Source: Chloranthus sessilifolius (lineage: Eukaryota > Streptophyta > Magnoliopsida > Chloranthales > Chloranthaceae). From it: a stretch of 64,000 bases of DNA. The stretch covers positions 36,272,936 to 36,336,935 of the forward strand of contig CM037597.1 in assembly GCA_021018995.1 (NCBI GenBank), given 5' to 3'. The notes under the pieces are model-generated. The model was not told where the DNA came from and searched no databases. It saw only the letters and a list, made by a program, of their open reading frames with translations. A program made the translations under genes and the position numbers. Positions 47,131 through 58,952 of this stretch are shown here, one piece after another; position 1 is the stretch's first letter; each line of letters starts with the position of its first letter.

Positions 47131-47555
47131 CTGTGTGCTTAAAATTGGTAGATCTAAGTTTGTTTTAGTGTAGATTGTAGATCTCTAATAGACTGTTTTA
47201 ATTTTCACTAACTGCTTTTGAAAGTTTTTGTTGTTTTGTAGTTGTTTTTGTTATTCTTTCATATCAGAAGTTGTTGCTAACGAGAAGCATTTTGCTAGAG
47301 GTTGTGCTAAAGTTTGCATCCCTCTACTCCTTTTATTTTCTAATTTGTGGATTTGTAGATTTATTAATTAATTGTGCTTGTTCCAGATTGTTGTGTTAAA
47401 TTGGCTTTGCATTGCGTGTGCATTAAGAGTGTGAGTGGTGTATGTTTGGAAGGAGAACTTTCAATCCTTAGATTGTTCCATTAAATCCAGAGGTTGAAAG
47501 ACTCCTTAGGACTAAACAAATCTCACCCACATCTGCTGCATCTGAATTTACTGAA

Positions 47556-48700
47556 ATGGGTGAGCAACAACAACCTAGAACCTTGAAGGAATTCAATGCA
47601 CCAGGGGTTTATGATTCTCCCTTATGCATTCAATTCCTTGCTGTTCAAAGGAACTATGAGATCAAGTCTTCCATAATCCAAATACTACCCTCATTCCATG
47701 GCCTGACCAAAGAAGACCCATATAAGCACATTGATGAATTTCTAGGACTGTGCACTACATTCAATATTGCAGGTTTGGGAGAGGAAGCAACTAGGATGAG
47801 ACTCTTTCCTTTTTCATTAAAGAATAGAGCCAGGACCTGGTTGTCAATGCTTCCACCCAACAGTATTCAATCCTAGAGTGATCTTCAATGTCAGTTTTTG
47901 GCAAAGTCTTTCCCCATGTCCAAGATAAGCCAGTTGAGGAAGGGCATTATCTCATTTGCTCAAGATCCAACTGAGGACTTTCACCAAGCATGGGAGAGAT
48001 TCAAAGAACTCCTGAAGAAATGCCCTCATCATCAAATCCCTGAATGACAACTTGTTCAAAGTTTCTATCAGGGAATTGATTCTAAAAGCAGAGATATGGT
48101 AGATGCCTCTTGTGGTGGTACTTACCTCCACAAAACTGCTGAGGAGGCTTGGGATTGGGAGTTGTTTGACATTATCAGTGAAAACTCCATGCAGAGAGAG
48201 ACATTGTCCAGAGACTTGAACATTCCTAGAATGGTGAAAGAAAATACCACAAGAGGAAAGATGTATGAGGTGAGTGGGCACAAAGATTTGGAAAGGAAAG
48301 TGGACAGTTTGACCCAGAAGTTTGATAAGCTCATGGGAGCAGTACAGTCACCCGTGATTGCTAAAGTGGAGGTGGCATGTGTTATATGCCAGTCCCTACT
48401 CACTCCCTTGAGGAATGCCCCTCAGCTGTCCAATTCCTAGACTTTGTGATGGAGCATGTGGCTGCTACTCAGTCTTTTGGGCAACAGCCCACTGCTGGCT
48501 ACCAATGGGAAAACCACCCCAACTTGAGGTGGAGACAAGATGCTTTTTCAAACTAGTAGCAGCAGCCACAGCAGCCCATGCCTTACAAAAATGCTCAGCC
48601 CTACCACCAGAGCTATGTTCTAAGGCCTCACTACCAACAACCCATGACCCAGCCTATGGCTCAACCTGTATAGCAATCTGTACCCCTTCCAGCTGCTAGA
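47556..48700 (+). pseudogene. Athila gag remnant
   Basis: It begins MGEQQQPRTLKEFNAPGVYD, then IKSSIIQILPSFHGLTKEDP and YKHIDEFLGLCTTFNI. Next come WERFKELLKKCPHHQIP-like, SFYQGID-like and DLERKVDSLTQKFDKLMGAV segments, a partial zinc-knuckle region (VACVICQS) and a Gln/Pro-rich end. It corresponds to gag at 1911-2974. It is broken. Confidence 0.88.
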
Positions 48701-48724
48701 TCACCTTCTTTTGAGGAACAAGTT

Positions 48725-49335
48725 TTGGCCTCATTACAGAACTTAGGATCCTTGTCTCAAACTATGCACTCTCATAGCCAAAGCATTAATAAGATAGAAG
48801 ACCATCTCGGTCAGCTGTCTAATGCTTTGACCAAGAGAGAGGAAGGGAGGATGCCTAGCCAACCCATGGACAACCCAAGGAGACAATATGTGGTAGGTGA
48901 GGTTTCCTCTTCCCATGAGGAGGCCAAATCTGTCACCACATTAAGAAGTGGAAGGTTGGTAGACAATTAAATAGGTTGTGGGCCTTTGAAAAATTTAGAA
49001 AAAGAAAAAGAAGTGGTCATGGAGAAGGAACAACAGGGGCAACCCATGTTGAATAAGAAGGATAATGATGACCCTCAAGAAAAAAAAAAAAAAAAAAAAA
49101 AGAGATGATGAGTTGGCTAAGGCTGCAAATGGGGGAGCAGTCTCACATTTGCCATTTCCTAGGGCAATGCAAGCACCTTCCCCTTTTGATAAAGGGCATG
49201 CAAAATAGAGGAAATGATGGAAACCTTTAAGCAAGTGAAGATCAACCTGCCTCTACTTGATGCAATCAAGCAGGTCACAGCCTATGCCAAGTTTTTAAAG
49301 ACCTTTGCACCCACAAAAGACAATCAAGGATACAT
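48725..49335 (+). pseudogene. Gag-pol linker remnant
   Basis: It has a coiled-coil-like MASLQNLGSLSQTMHSHSQS and EDHLGQLSNALTKREEGRMP, then VTTLRSGRLVDN, a motif typical between gag and protease in Athila/Tat elements. A Lys/Glu-rich stretch with a long A run (49080-49100) follows, and then LPFPRAM-like and DAIKQV-like residues. Confidence 0.75.
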
Positions 49336-50127
49336 TTGTTCAAGAAAGTCTTTTTAGCAGAAAAAGTGCAACAAATACTGACTATTGCAACCCCAACAAA
49401 ACTCCAAGACCATGGAGTCCCCACTATGCTGTGCATCATTGGGGATCATACAATTGAAAAAGCCTTGTTAGATCTGGGAGCTAGTGTGAATTTGCTTACA
49501 TATTCAGTATATAAGAAGCTGGGCTTAGGAGAGTTGAAGCCCACACATGTAGTCTTACAACTAGCTGACAGATCTGAAAGGAAGCCTGTGGGGAGCATTG
49601 AAGATGTTTTGATTGGAGTTGACAAATTCTTTTATCCTGCTGATTTTCTGGTGCTGGATATGGAACCGAGCAAGTGTGCTACTTCTATCCCTGTGATCCT
49701 AGGTAGGCCCTTTTTGGCCACTGCAAATGCTTGCATCCAATGTAGATCAGGGGTCATGGAAGCATTTTTTTGTAACATGAAAGTCAAGTTGAATGTCTAC
49801 AATGAAGCTCATCAGCCCCACTTAGAGATTGAGGACTATTTTTCCATTGATGTGTTGGATGAGTTTGTGCAAGAAACTCTGCCTCAATTGCTGCATGGTA
49901 ATGATTTCTTTAATATTTTTGAAGAAATATGGAATGAAACAGTTGAAGAGAAAGCTTCCACATCTGAGCTTGAGCAAGTGGAAATGGTAAATTCTGAAGC
50001 AGGTCCAGTAAAGCATCACCCATGGACTCCTACTTTACTACTTCTTCCACCACCTTCTAAGGCACCTCTATTGCCTTCACTCATCATTCCCCCAGATTTG
50101 GAGTTAAAGCAACTCCTAAATCTCTAA
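49336..50127 (+). pseudogene. Athila protease remnant
   Basis: It has IIGDHTIEKALLDLGASVNL with the LLDLGAS active-site motif, LKPTHVVLQLADRSERKPVG, DVLIGVDKFFYPADFLVLDM and VILGRPFLATANA. The C-terminal extension is acidic, then Pro/Leu-rich. The frame is open over 263 residues. Confidence 0.88.
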
Positions 50128-50162
50128 AATATGCCTTTATAGGAGCCAATCACAAACTGCCA

Positions 50163-50935
50163 GTGATAATATCTTCTTCCCTCACCCTTCAGCAGGAAGA
50201 AGAGTTGCTTTGTGTGCTAAAAAGGCATAAGAGAGCAATAGGGTGGACTATTATAGATTCGGGGGGGAAAAATCTAGCTGTGTGCATGCACAAAATTCAT
50301 CTTGCAGAGGGCTCTAAACCTTCTAGAGAGATGCAAAGGAAGCTCAACCCACACATGCAGGAAGCTGTTATGAAGGAAATAGTCAAACTTCTTGATGCTG
50401 GGGTCATTTACCCTATCTCAGATTCTCAATGGGTGGCACCCACCCAGGTGGTCTGGGATCACAGTAGTTCAAGTAGACTTAGGTGAGCTGATTCCAACCA
50501 GGCAGACCACTGGTTGGAGGGTATGCATAGACTATCGCAAGCTCAATGAGAAAACTAGCAAAGATCACTTTCCATTGCCCTTTATAGATTAGATCTTAGA
50601 TAAGTTGGCAGGTAAGGCTTTCTACTGTTTTCTTGATGGTTATTCAGGATATAACCAGATTCCTGTTTACCCTTAAGATCAAGAAAAAATCACATTCACT
50701 TGTCCATTTGCAACCTCTGCATACAGAAGGATGTCATTTGGACTATGTAATGCACCTGCCACTTTTCAAAGATGCATGTATTCTATCTTTTCTGACATGA
50801 TTGACAAGTTTCTAGAGATTTTTATGGATGATTTCTCTATTTTTGGGGATGATTTTAGCCAATGTCTGCACCATCTCAGCCTTGTGCTGCATAGGTGTGA
50901 GGAGACCAACCTAGTTTTGAGTTAGAAAAAGAGTC
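50163..50935 (+). pseudogene. Athila reverse transcriptase remnant
   Basis: RT entry with KRHKRAIGWTIID, CMHKIHLAEGSKPSREMQRK and LNPHMQEAVMKEIVKLLDAG. The palm has GWRVCIDYRKLNEKTSKDHF, YSGYNQI-like, MSFGLCNAPATFQRCMYSIF and the catalytic FMDDFSIFGDDF (near 50820). It is broken. Confidence 0.88.
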
Positions 50936-50940
50936 ATTTC

Positions 50941-51777
50941 ATGGTGACTCAAAGTAATATCCTAGGGCATGTTGTTTCCCAGAAAGGAATAGAGGTTGAT
51001 CAAGCTAAAATTGATTTAATTGCACATTTTCCCCCTCCTAAAACTGTCAAACAAGTCAGGTCATTCTTGGGCCATGTTGGTTTCTACAGGAGGTTTATCA
51101 AAGACTTTAACAAAATTTTTAAGCCTTTGTGCCACTTGTTGTGCCAAGAGGTCCCATTTGTGTTCAATGATGAATGTCTAGCTGCTTTTGAATTTCTAAA
51201 AACCTGTTTGACTACTACTCCTATATTGCAAGCTCCTGATTTTTCTCTGCCATTTGAGCTGATGTGTGATGCATCAGACTTTGCCATTGGCATAGTGCTG
51301 GGATAAAGGAGAGATAAAACACCATGTGTGGTGGCATATGCTAGTAAATCAATGGTTAATGCTCAATTGAGCTACACCACAACTGAAAAGGAGCTGCTAG
51401 CCATTGTATTTGCTTTGGAAAATTTCAAATCATATGTGCTGATATTCAAGATTACTGTATTTACTAACCATTCATCCCTAAAATACCTCTTGTCTAAGAA
51501 GGAGGCCAAAGCTAGACTAATTAGATGGATTCTTCTTTTGCAGGAATTCAATTTGGAAATCAAAGACAAGAAGGGGGTTGAAAATATGGTTACAGACCAC
51601 TTATCAAGGATTCCAGATGCTGGAATAGAGAGCTTGCCCATAAATGACTCCTTCCTAGATGAGCAGCTTTTTGTTGTGGAGATAAGTATGCCCTGGTTTG
51701 CCAATATAGTAAACTCTCTGGCTGTAGGAAGGATACCCCCAAATTTGAGTAAGGATGATCGAAATCTGTTCTTTTGA
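50941..51777 (+). pseudogene. Athila RNase H remnant and integrase entry
   Basis: The connection has ILGHVVSQKGIEVDQAKIDL and RSFLGHVGFYRRFIKDFNKI. RNase H has FELMCDASDFAIGIVLG, YASKSMVNAQLSYTTTEKEL, LAIVFALENFKSYVL and ENMVTDHLSRIPDAG. The C-terminal stretch leads to the integrase zinc region. Confidence 0.88.
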
Positions 51778-52866
51778 CAGATTCGATATTACATGTGGGA
51801 GGATCCTGATCTCTTTAAGTATTGTGCAGACCAGGTGATAAGAAGATGTATACCTGAAACTGAGTCTAAAAATATTCTAACCATGTGTCATGAACATGCT
51901 TGTGGGTGCCATTTTAGTGGCAACAAGACTGCTGCAAAGGTGCTCCAATTTGGTTTCTATTGGCCCACTTTGTTCAAGGATGCCATACAGCACTGCAAAT
52001 CCTATTCTAAATGCCAGCAAATGGGAAGTACTACAAAGAGAAACTCCATGCCCCTGCAACCTGTGCTTGTTGTTGAACTATTTGACAAGGTTGCCATTAA
52101 GTTCTTAAAAGAAAACATCTTCTCTAGGTTTGGCACCCCCAAAGCTATTATTAGTGACGGAAGCAGCCACTTTTGCAACAAACCTTTTGAAAAATTGTTG
52201 GAAAAATACTCTGTGACTCATAGAGTTATTACTCCCTACCACCCATAAACCAGTGGGCAAGTAGAGATTTCCAGCAGAGAAATAAAACACATCCTAGAGA
52301 AAACTGTGCGAGCTGATAGGAGGGATTGGTCCATAAAATTGACAGACGCTTTGTGGGCTTATAGGACTTCCTATAAGACTCCCATAGGAATGTCCCCATT
52401 CAGGGTAGTGTATGGCAAGGCATGTCATTTGCCTGTTGAGTTGGAACATATAGCATATTGGGTCATTAAAACATTAAATCCTAACTTAACCTCTACTGGT
52501 GTGAACAGGAAATTGTAAATAGCTGAACTTGAGGAGTTAAGGATTGAAGCATATTCAAATGCAAGGATTTACAAGGACAAAACCAAGGCCTTTCATGACA
52601 AGCACCTGCTGCAGAAAGAATTCAAAACAGGTGCCAAGGTATGGTTATTCAATTCAAGATTGAAACTCTTTTCAGGCAAATTGCAGTCCAGATGGGATAG
52701 ACCTTACACAGCCTTACATGTTTCCCCATCTGGAGCTGTAGAAATCAAAGATCCTAGAGATAGTAGGGTTATGAAAGTCAATGGCCAAAGGTTAAAAATC
52801 TGTGTTGAAAAAATCTGTGCGCCTGAGGAGACCATTAATCTTCAGGACCCTCCAAGTTATACATGA
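51778..52866 (+). pseudogene. Athila integrase remnant
   Basis: The zinc-binding region has CHEHACGCHFSGNKTAAKVL and CKSYSKCQQMGS. The core has FGTPKAIISDGSSHFCNKPF and HRVITPYHP, then [40 protein letters not shown] and the C-terminal LQSRWDRPYTALHVSPSGAV. Part of the core is shorter than usual. It is broken. Confidence 0.88.
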
Positions 52867-53089
52867 TTTCAGTATGTATCATATGTACTATAGTTTGATT
52901 TTGTTCAGTCTTGTTCTGTTGCATTCATTTACATTAAGATTGCTAGGATCTGGTCATCATCTCGATCTTGCAATTAATCCAGAGACCATGGTAGTGTGTA
53001 AATAATGAAAACATACTGAATGGAAGCACAACAAAAGAGTTTGCTGAGTGCTGACGCTGGCACTGCATGAAAATGCAATTTTAATGGAC

Positions 53090-53440
53090 ATTTGGGACCT
53101 TTTGATAAGTCATTTGAGGATTTCGATAGGCAATGAGACTTGTCGATAGGTGAAAACAACTTTTTGATAGGTTCAAAAGATCAGACAGACGCTTTCGATA
53201 GGATTTGGATACTTATCAGAAACCTATCGTAAGGATGAATCAAGCACTTCATGAACCTATCGATAGGAAGGATTGACCTATCGAAGTATTCCATCTGCAT
53301 GCTGTACTTCTATAGCGTTCGACAAGATGCTTTGACCTATCGAAATCATTCAATTCATCTCATCGAAATCACTAAGCTCATCTTATTGAAATTGTTTTTC
53401 ATCCTTTCTAAACCTATCGTTAGGTCAGTCTCCTCCATTC
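53090..53440. repeat. CCTATCGATAGG-type word cluster, internal 3' region
   Basis: The word family of the LTRs recurs here outside them (TTTCGATAGGC, TGTCGATAGGT, AACCTATCGATAGGAAGG, GACCTATCGAAA and others, about fifteen in 350 bp). The surrounding sequence is not a copy of the LTR. Confidence 0.8.
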
Positions 53441-53802
53441 AACAGCTACTGCAAACCCTAGCTCTCTCTTCCTCATTTGTCGCTGTTACGGAGCCCACCC
53501 TATCAGAGCACATTTTCATCCTTATCCACGAATCGGGGTCTCAGCATTCATTGCACATACTTCCTTGACTTAACTACCATTATTAAAAATAGCCCAACAT
53601 TCAGTCCGTGCTCTATTTCCCACACAGTAACCACCGCTTCATTTATTCCCACTTTCATTTTCAACAATTAAGCCTGGAAGAATGCAAACAATTTATTATA
53701 CTGATTGATATTCCACCGGCCATGCACTTTAAATATCAACCTCATCTAGTCCTTTCACATTCATTCCCTCCTGACCTCTTCAGCCCTTCCATAACCCCAA
53801 TC

Positions 53803-54036
53803 ATGGCAGACGACAAACCCAAAGACTTGCCGACCAAGTTCTACCCCGTCTAGCCACCACCACCACCACCAGTCGAGCCTGATCCCTTGCAATTTTTATG
53901 GGATGAGTACGAAGAAGTGCAACGGATTTTGGCAAAGGAGGAGAAGAAAAAGAATAAGAGAAAGAAGAAAAAACAAAAGCTAGAACCACCGACCGCCCCT
54001 CCCCCTTCACTCCCTACCCAACCCCCTCTCCCTTAG
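53803..54036 (+). pseudogene. Small Pro- and Lys-rich frame in the Athila 3' region
   Basis: It opens MADDKPKDLPTKFYPV; nearby plus-strand sequence encodes a Pro tract, an acidic FLWDEYEEVQRILAKEEKKK stretch with a basic tail, and a Pro-rich end. There is no signal peptide or membrane segment, so it is not an envelope-like gene by what is visible. It could be a fragment of an Athila third frame. Product unknown. Confidence 0.35.
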
Positions 54037-54039
54037 AAC

Positions 54040-55829
54040 TTTCCCTCCCCTCTCTGGCTGGCGGTTCCTGATGATGCTTGTTATTAAATGAAGTTTAGGT
54101 TTTTCTTTCATTTACTGTTTTATCCCTTATACATATTTTTGTTGATTAAATAGTAATTTCATTTTGTATTATACCTTTCTTTTTGCTTATTTTCCCTTCT
54201 GTTCTACATATTTTTTATTTTTTTCCTTGCTACCATGCTCTCTCAACAGTGAGGACACTGTTTAATTTAGGTTTGGGGGTATGGTAGGTGTGTCAATGAA
54301 ATAAGTTAATGCTAGTGCAGCTATTTTGGAAGAGTTTTTGAAAATAAAGTGATTTCCCACCTGATTTTTTTTTAAAAGAGGAAATTAAAAACTTTTTAAA
54401 ACTGAAATGAGTTGTAGTTTTAACATTTTTCATGAAGCAAATGTCAAGAATTTTCAGAAATTGATGTTAAGTGAACCTGAAGTGAGAGAAAATTGTGAGG
54501 ATACCCCCGAAAAAATTTGAAGGAAGGCCATACCCAGTGAGATTTGAGCCTGAATTTTTTTTTTTTGAACAGTGTCTTGGCAATTTTTCTACCCTATGGA
54601 CTGATTGGATCTAATTTTACCCACTAGAAGTTAGGCAAATCCAAGTTGAAACAGCTTGACAACATTCATGACATTGAGGGCATGACGTAAGGCCATCCCT
54701 TGGACAGTTTGAGCGTAAACTTTTTTTACCTTTGAATTACCCTTGATACACACCATTTGAGCCCTAAAAATCCCAGTTTTCTTTGAAGAAAATCAGAAAA
54801 TTTGAACCCAAAACCTTTTGACTTGTTTCAGTTCACCCTCAATCTGAGAAATTAGGAAAAAGGAGAAGTGAGGTTAGAGGAGCAAGGTTTAAAATTTGGT
54901 TGAGTAAGAGGAAAGCACATTTGGTGGTGTTGTGGCATTCCAGCCTGTAAAAAAAAAACAAAAAAAAAATAGAAGTCAATTCATCTGAAAATCTACAAGA
55001 TGATAAGAAGATGATGAAGCTGATCACTTCAAGTCTGAAAATTCAAAAAGAAAATGAAGATGCGCTGAAACAAAGAAGGTTGAGTTGCAAATCACCTCCT
55101 TCTATTGATTTCTCAATTTGAATCCTTTTTACCCTTTTATTCTTCGTAGAACTTCACCCATAAGCCATATTACAACCCAATAAAAAGACCTTACTAATCT
55201 GAAATAGATTGAGTGTGGAGACAAGGATTTGTTTGATATATGGTGAAGAAAATTAGAAAATTTCAGAAGTTAAAGCAATGCCTATGCTCATGCTTGCAGT
55301 CCTATTTGAGGGCTGTAACTGCTCTTGAGCTGTGTGAAATGATGCACCTTTCTATTTTTGTTGTGAGTAAACAGCCCTGGTAAGATTTGGGTCTGAAATC
55401 AAAGTTGTTTGGGGTATTATCAAAACAGAATTCTCAAATTAAAAGTGAACTCTGCATCAATTTTCTGACACAATGCCTTGACATGAACAGGTTGATGATG
55501 AAGGAATTATAGTAGAATTTCATGTTTTGAACTGGTGTTTTTTCTGTTGAAAGCCCTCCAAAATTGAATGGAAATGGTGTGGAGTTTATTTTATTTACTT
55601 AAACTCTATTTTAGCATGCTGTATGAGTATTAACTGCTTTTATTGGAGAAGTTTGTGGGTACCTTCACTGAAAACCCTCAGGAGACTTCACTCCTCCACT
55701 AGGGATCACCTAGGGATTTAAAAGGCTTGATACATATGCTAAATGCATCTGTGCTCCCTACAAAAGTGGCAATTTAGTTTTCTTATCTTTCCTTTGCTCA
55801 TGCACTAGCAAAGCTTAGGTTTGGGGTGG
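54040..55829. other. Athila 3' untranslated region, no gene
   Basis: Long non-coding stretch. AGGTTTGGGGGTATGG occurs at 54270-54285 and a similar AGGTTTGGGGTGG right before the 3' LTR (55816-55829) serves as polypurine tract. A duplicated tract this far upstream is reminiscent of a second plus-strand primer site. Confidence 0.55.
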
Positions 55830-57882
55830 TGTTAATCAGTGAAAAATGTCATTTTTCACCCTTTAACCTAACCTTTGATAGACCTGTGAATAGACTAATA
55901 AGTGCTTGTTGAGCATGTTTTGTAGATAGCAGTAATAAGTAGTCATAGTGCAGAAATCCACCCTAAAGTGCTCGACAAGAAGGTCCATCTCTCACCACAG
56001 CTTTGACCCAACTATGGCGCATAGAAGGGATCCACACCAATGCCCACTTTGGGCAGGCAGCAACAGTAAAGCAACATTGAAAAAAAAGGAAAGACAGGAT
56101 GAAAACAACCTGTCGATAGGTTATTGCAACCTATCGATAGGATCTGAAGGCTGAAAAAGGAAGAAATCGTGAAGATGGGGAGAATTCGACAGGATCCAGA
56201 ACCTATCGTGCAGTCAGAAACAACATAAGAGCATCCTATCGAATGGTTGCCTGAGCATGAACAGAACCTATTGAAAAGTTTGAGAACCTATCAAAATCAA
56301 TTGCGCAAGAGCTCAACTTGTCGAAAGGATCCCTCAACCTATCGAAAGCATCAAATGAAGGCTGCAGATATTGAAGCTCTAATTGCAGGATTCAACCTAT
56401 TGAAACCTTTTGATAGGATCCTGAATCCTAGCGAAAGGACAAAAGTACTTGATTTCAACCTATCAAAAGCTTCTTCAACCTATCAAAATCGATCTAAACA
56501 CTTCCCAGAAAAGCTACTGTTTACACGCTGCGAGTTGGTGGCCTGTTGCATGCAAACCGAGGCACCTTGGTGACCGGCACGAGGCTTCTAGAAGTGCCCT
56601 GGGAAACCCTAACGGACCCATGTGCTCCCCCCAATGCGAATGAACTAAAAGAGTCTTCTAGAAGGGGAATAAAAAGGGGAATAATGGAATCATTCTAGAA
56701 GCTGCGATTGGCAGGAAAAACTAGACCTGAGGCTGAAGGAGAAAGCGATAAGAAGAGAGGAAGCCATAAAAAAAAGGGGGGGATCAATTCCAAAGATCAA
56801 TTCTAGAAACCAGAGCTAGTAGCAAAATTCTCTAATTCTTTCCTTTAGCCCAACTATGGTTGGCTAATCTCTTGAGAGCAGCAAAGGGTGAGGTCGAATC
56901 TATAATTAGGGAGAGCTGAGAGTGTTATTGAGGGTTAGATGATGCACAGACTATAAATCTGAGGCCATTTCAATTCATGGTTAGTTTAAGTCAATGTAAT
57001 GTTGGTTTAATTGTTGTAATTAGATCTATAGTTCCTTTGGTTTTATTTGGTGCTCGATCGGCTTTGTGTAGATGAGAATAGCTCACCCACTTAACTGGTA
57101 GACCTCTTGGATGCCATATGATCTCCCTAGATCTGATGCTCCTGCAATTTCCTGTGTCTGTGGCCTGGTAATTGCAACATTTGTAGTGGTTATAATGCTC
57201 TAATTGAAACCTTTGATTTGAAGGAAATCCCTAGGATGATCTGTGACCATTAAAGTGGACAGATCATAGCCTTAAGATCAATTTAAACCTTTGGTCTAAA
57301 TTGGATTCTTCTACTTTAATCCTTTGATTTGGAGGAAATCTATAAGATGATATGTGACCATTAAAGTGGACAGATCATACCCTTAGATCAGTTCAAGCCT
57401 TTAGTTTAGAGTAGATTCTTCTACCCTGCAGCTGTGCCTATGGCCAGATGAGGGATTGGTGTACTCTAAACTCTCTGTAACCCTAGCAGCTCAACCTAAT
57501 TACAGCAAGACCAAACTCCAAGCTGCTTCTCCCCATTTTCTATGTTTAATTCCCCCTCACTGCAAGATCTGTACGCTGGGTTTAATCCTAACATCCATTT
57601 ATGCAATCTTACTTGTTTTTGTAGTTTAATTTAGAAGTGACAATCCCTTAAACCTCTCCTCTTTCTTTTACTATTTTAGCATTAGGAAGGGTGCCAGAGA
57701 TTTTCCTAATTTTGACACACATTTCCCTATGGACATTCCCTTACTGTTTCTTTTAAACTTGCTACAACAGGCCTTGAATACTTGCAGGACTGTGTGTGAG
57801 CCTACCTTGGTGTGTGCTAACCATAGACCCTTTTACTGGTTGATTTTAAACCCCATTTTAGACACAAGGCAGGACCCCAACA
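55830..57882 (+). repeat. 3' LTR of the nested Athila element
   Basis: The LTR is 2053 bp, TGTTAATCAGTG to GGACCCCAACA, and colinear with the 5' LTR. Confidence 0.92.
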
Positions 57883-58238
57883 CCTATCCCCCTCATGGGT
57901 AGACGCATGGCACTGAGGTCAAGATGACCTGGCTGACCGCACTTTATACACCTGATGAGCTAGTGGATCTGGGTCAGCCAGACAGGCTGCTCTACATCAC
58001 GCCAAAGTGGGCGATCGCCTTGGCCCGTATCACTCTCCTAGTCTTACTGGCTAAGACCCTCTTCACCAACGCGAGCGGTGGCCGAGTCAACCTAGCCTTG
58101 CTGAGCATCATGGACAATTGGGGTGATGTCCATAGGTATGACTGGGGAGGGGCAGGGTATGCATGGCTGATGTATAACTTGGCTCGGGTCACGATCGGGG
58201 ATTCCAAGTCTGCTGTCGGTTTTTATGCCGCCTTGGAG
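57883..58238 (+). pseudogene. PMD unit, middle block
   Basis: It reads MTWLTALYTPDELVDLGQ, AIALARITLLVLLAKTLFTN, VNLALLSIMDNWGDVHRYDW and GGAGYAWLMYNLARVTIGDS. These match the conserved middle of PMD proteins, where a helix-rich stretch ends in a 'YDWGG..YAWLY..L' motif. It ends GCCTTGGAG before a GTAATC border. It begins at the Athila target duplication. Confidence 0.8.
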
Positions 58239-58325
58239 GTAATCCCTCATTCCTTTGCTTTTGCCATTTTTCCTGAATGATCTTTATATGCTATTGACCT
58301 ACTCTTGTGCACTGCCCCTTTTTAG

Positions 58326-58890
58326 GTATGGGGATATCATCATTTTCACCCTGGGCACCCACTTCTTTTTTCTGAAGAGCTTACCTATCCTCTTCTTAGC
58401 AACTAGAATCAAGCCCGTGACGTAGGCCTGAAGCACTTGGAAATCCTCTTTGTTTGATGTGCTATCTGTTTGGCCCACCTTTTGACTTGGGCAGATCCTC
58501 CATGACTCATACCTTGCATCCCTCTTCTGGGATCGGGCAGCCGTCGACCCCTCTCGCCTATTTAACAGCCGCCGCGTCATTTTCTTTTATGGAGCATGGG
58601 CCAAGTTTTACTATTTGGGGGAGCAGGTCGTGTACCAGTACCAATGCTACTATGCCATACTCGTGGACCCTCTGGCGAATATTTGGAATCTTGTTGGCAG
58701 CATCGAGGAGGTCACGACGGCCTTTCTCAATAACGGGCTCCCTATCCATGCTCTCCATGTGCCTGGGGACTATCATGTTTGGTACGAGTGCCTGTCGTAC
58801 CAATTTATCTTGCCACGCTTTGTACCCAGCGCCAATTTCCTTGTATTTGGTGGCCCACTCGGTCAAGTAATTCTTCTCAGCTTGGATTAG
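58326..58890 (+). pseudogene. PMD unit, C-terminal part of the domain
   Basis: It starts after a CCTTTTTAG border. The recognisable part (58610-58890) has GEQVVYQYQCYYAILVDPLA and NIWNLVGSIEEVTTAFLNNG. It ends with DYHVWYECLSYQFILPRFVP, in keeping with the PMD C-terminus. The part before it is less clear. It is broken. Confidence 0.65.
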
Positions 58891-58952
58891 TTCCCCTTAT
58901 GTTTTAATTTGGCCTTTGTTGTTTTCTAAGCAGATCTTTATTTTGTTCACAG

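Larger units (their letters stand above)
45047..57882 (+). mobile_element. Complete-length Athila-type element, both LTRs, nested in the PMD unit
   Basis: 12.8 kb with LTRs at both ends, tRNA-Asp-type primer site, and gag, protease, RT, RNase H and integrase in order. A 3-kb 3' region follows without a recognisable envelope-like gene. The flanks CATAT (45042-45046) and CCTAT (57883-57887) are a target duplication with one difference. The LTRs differ by roughly 7 percent over sampled stretches by eye, so the insertion is probably some millions of years old (inference). It is broken in many places. Confidence 0.92.

Noticed and set aside
53803-54036. Envelope-like gene of the Athila element
   Set aside because: There is no signal peptide, no membrane segment and no size match; only a short Pro/Lys-rich frame is present.
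45047-57882. CCTATCGATAGG clusters as a CRISPR-like array
   Set aside because: Words are irregularly spaced, variable and without uniform spacers, and the setting is a plant LTR element.
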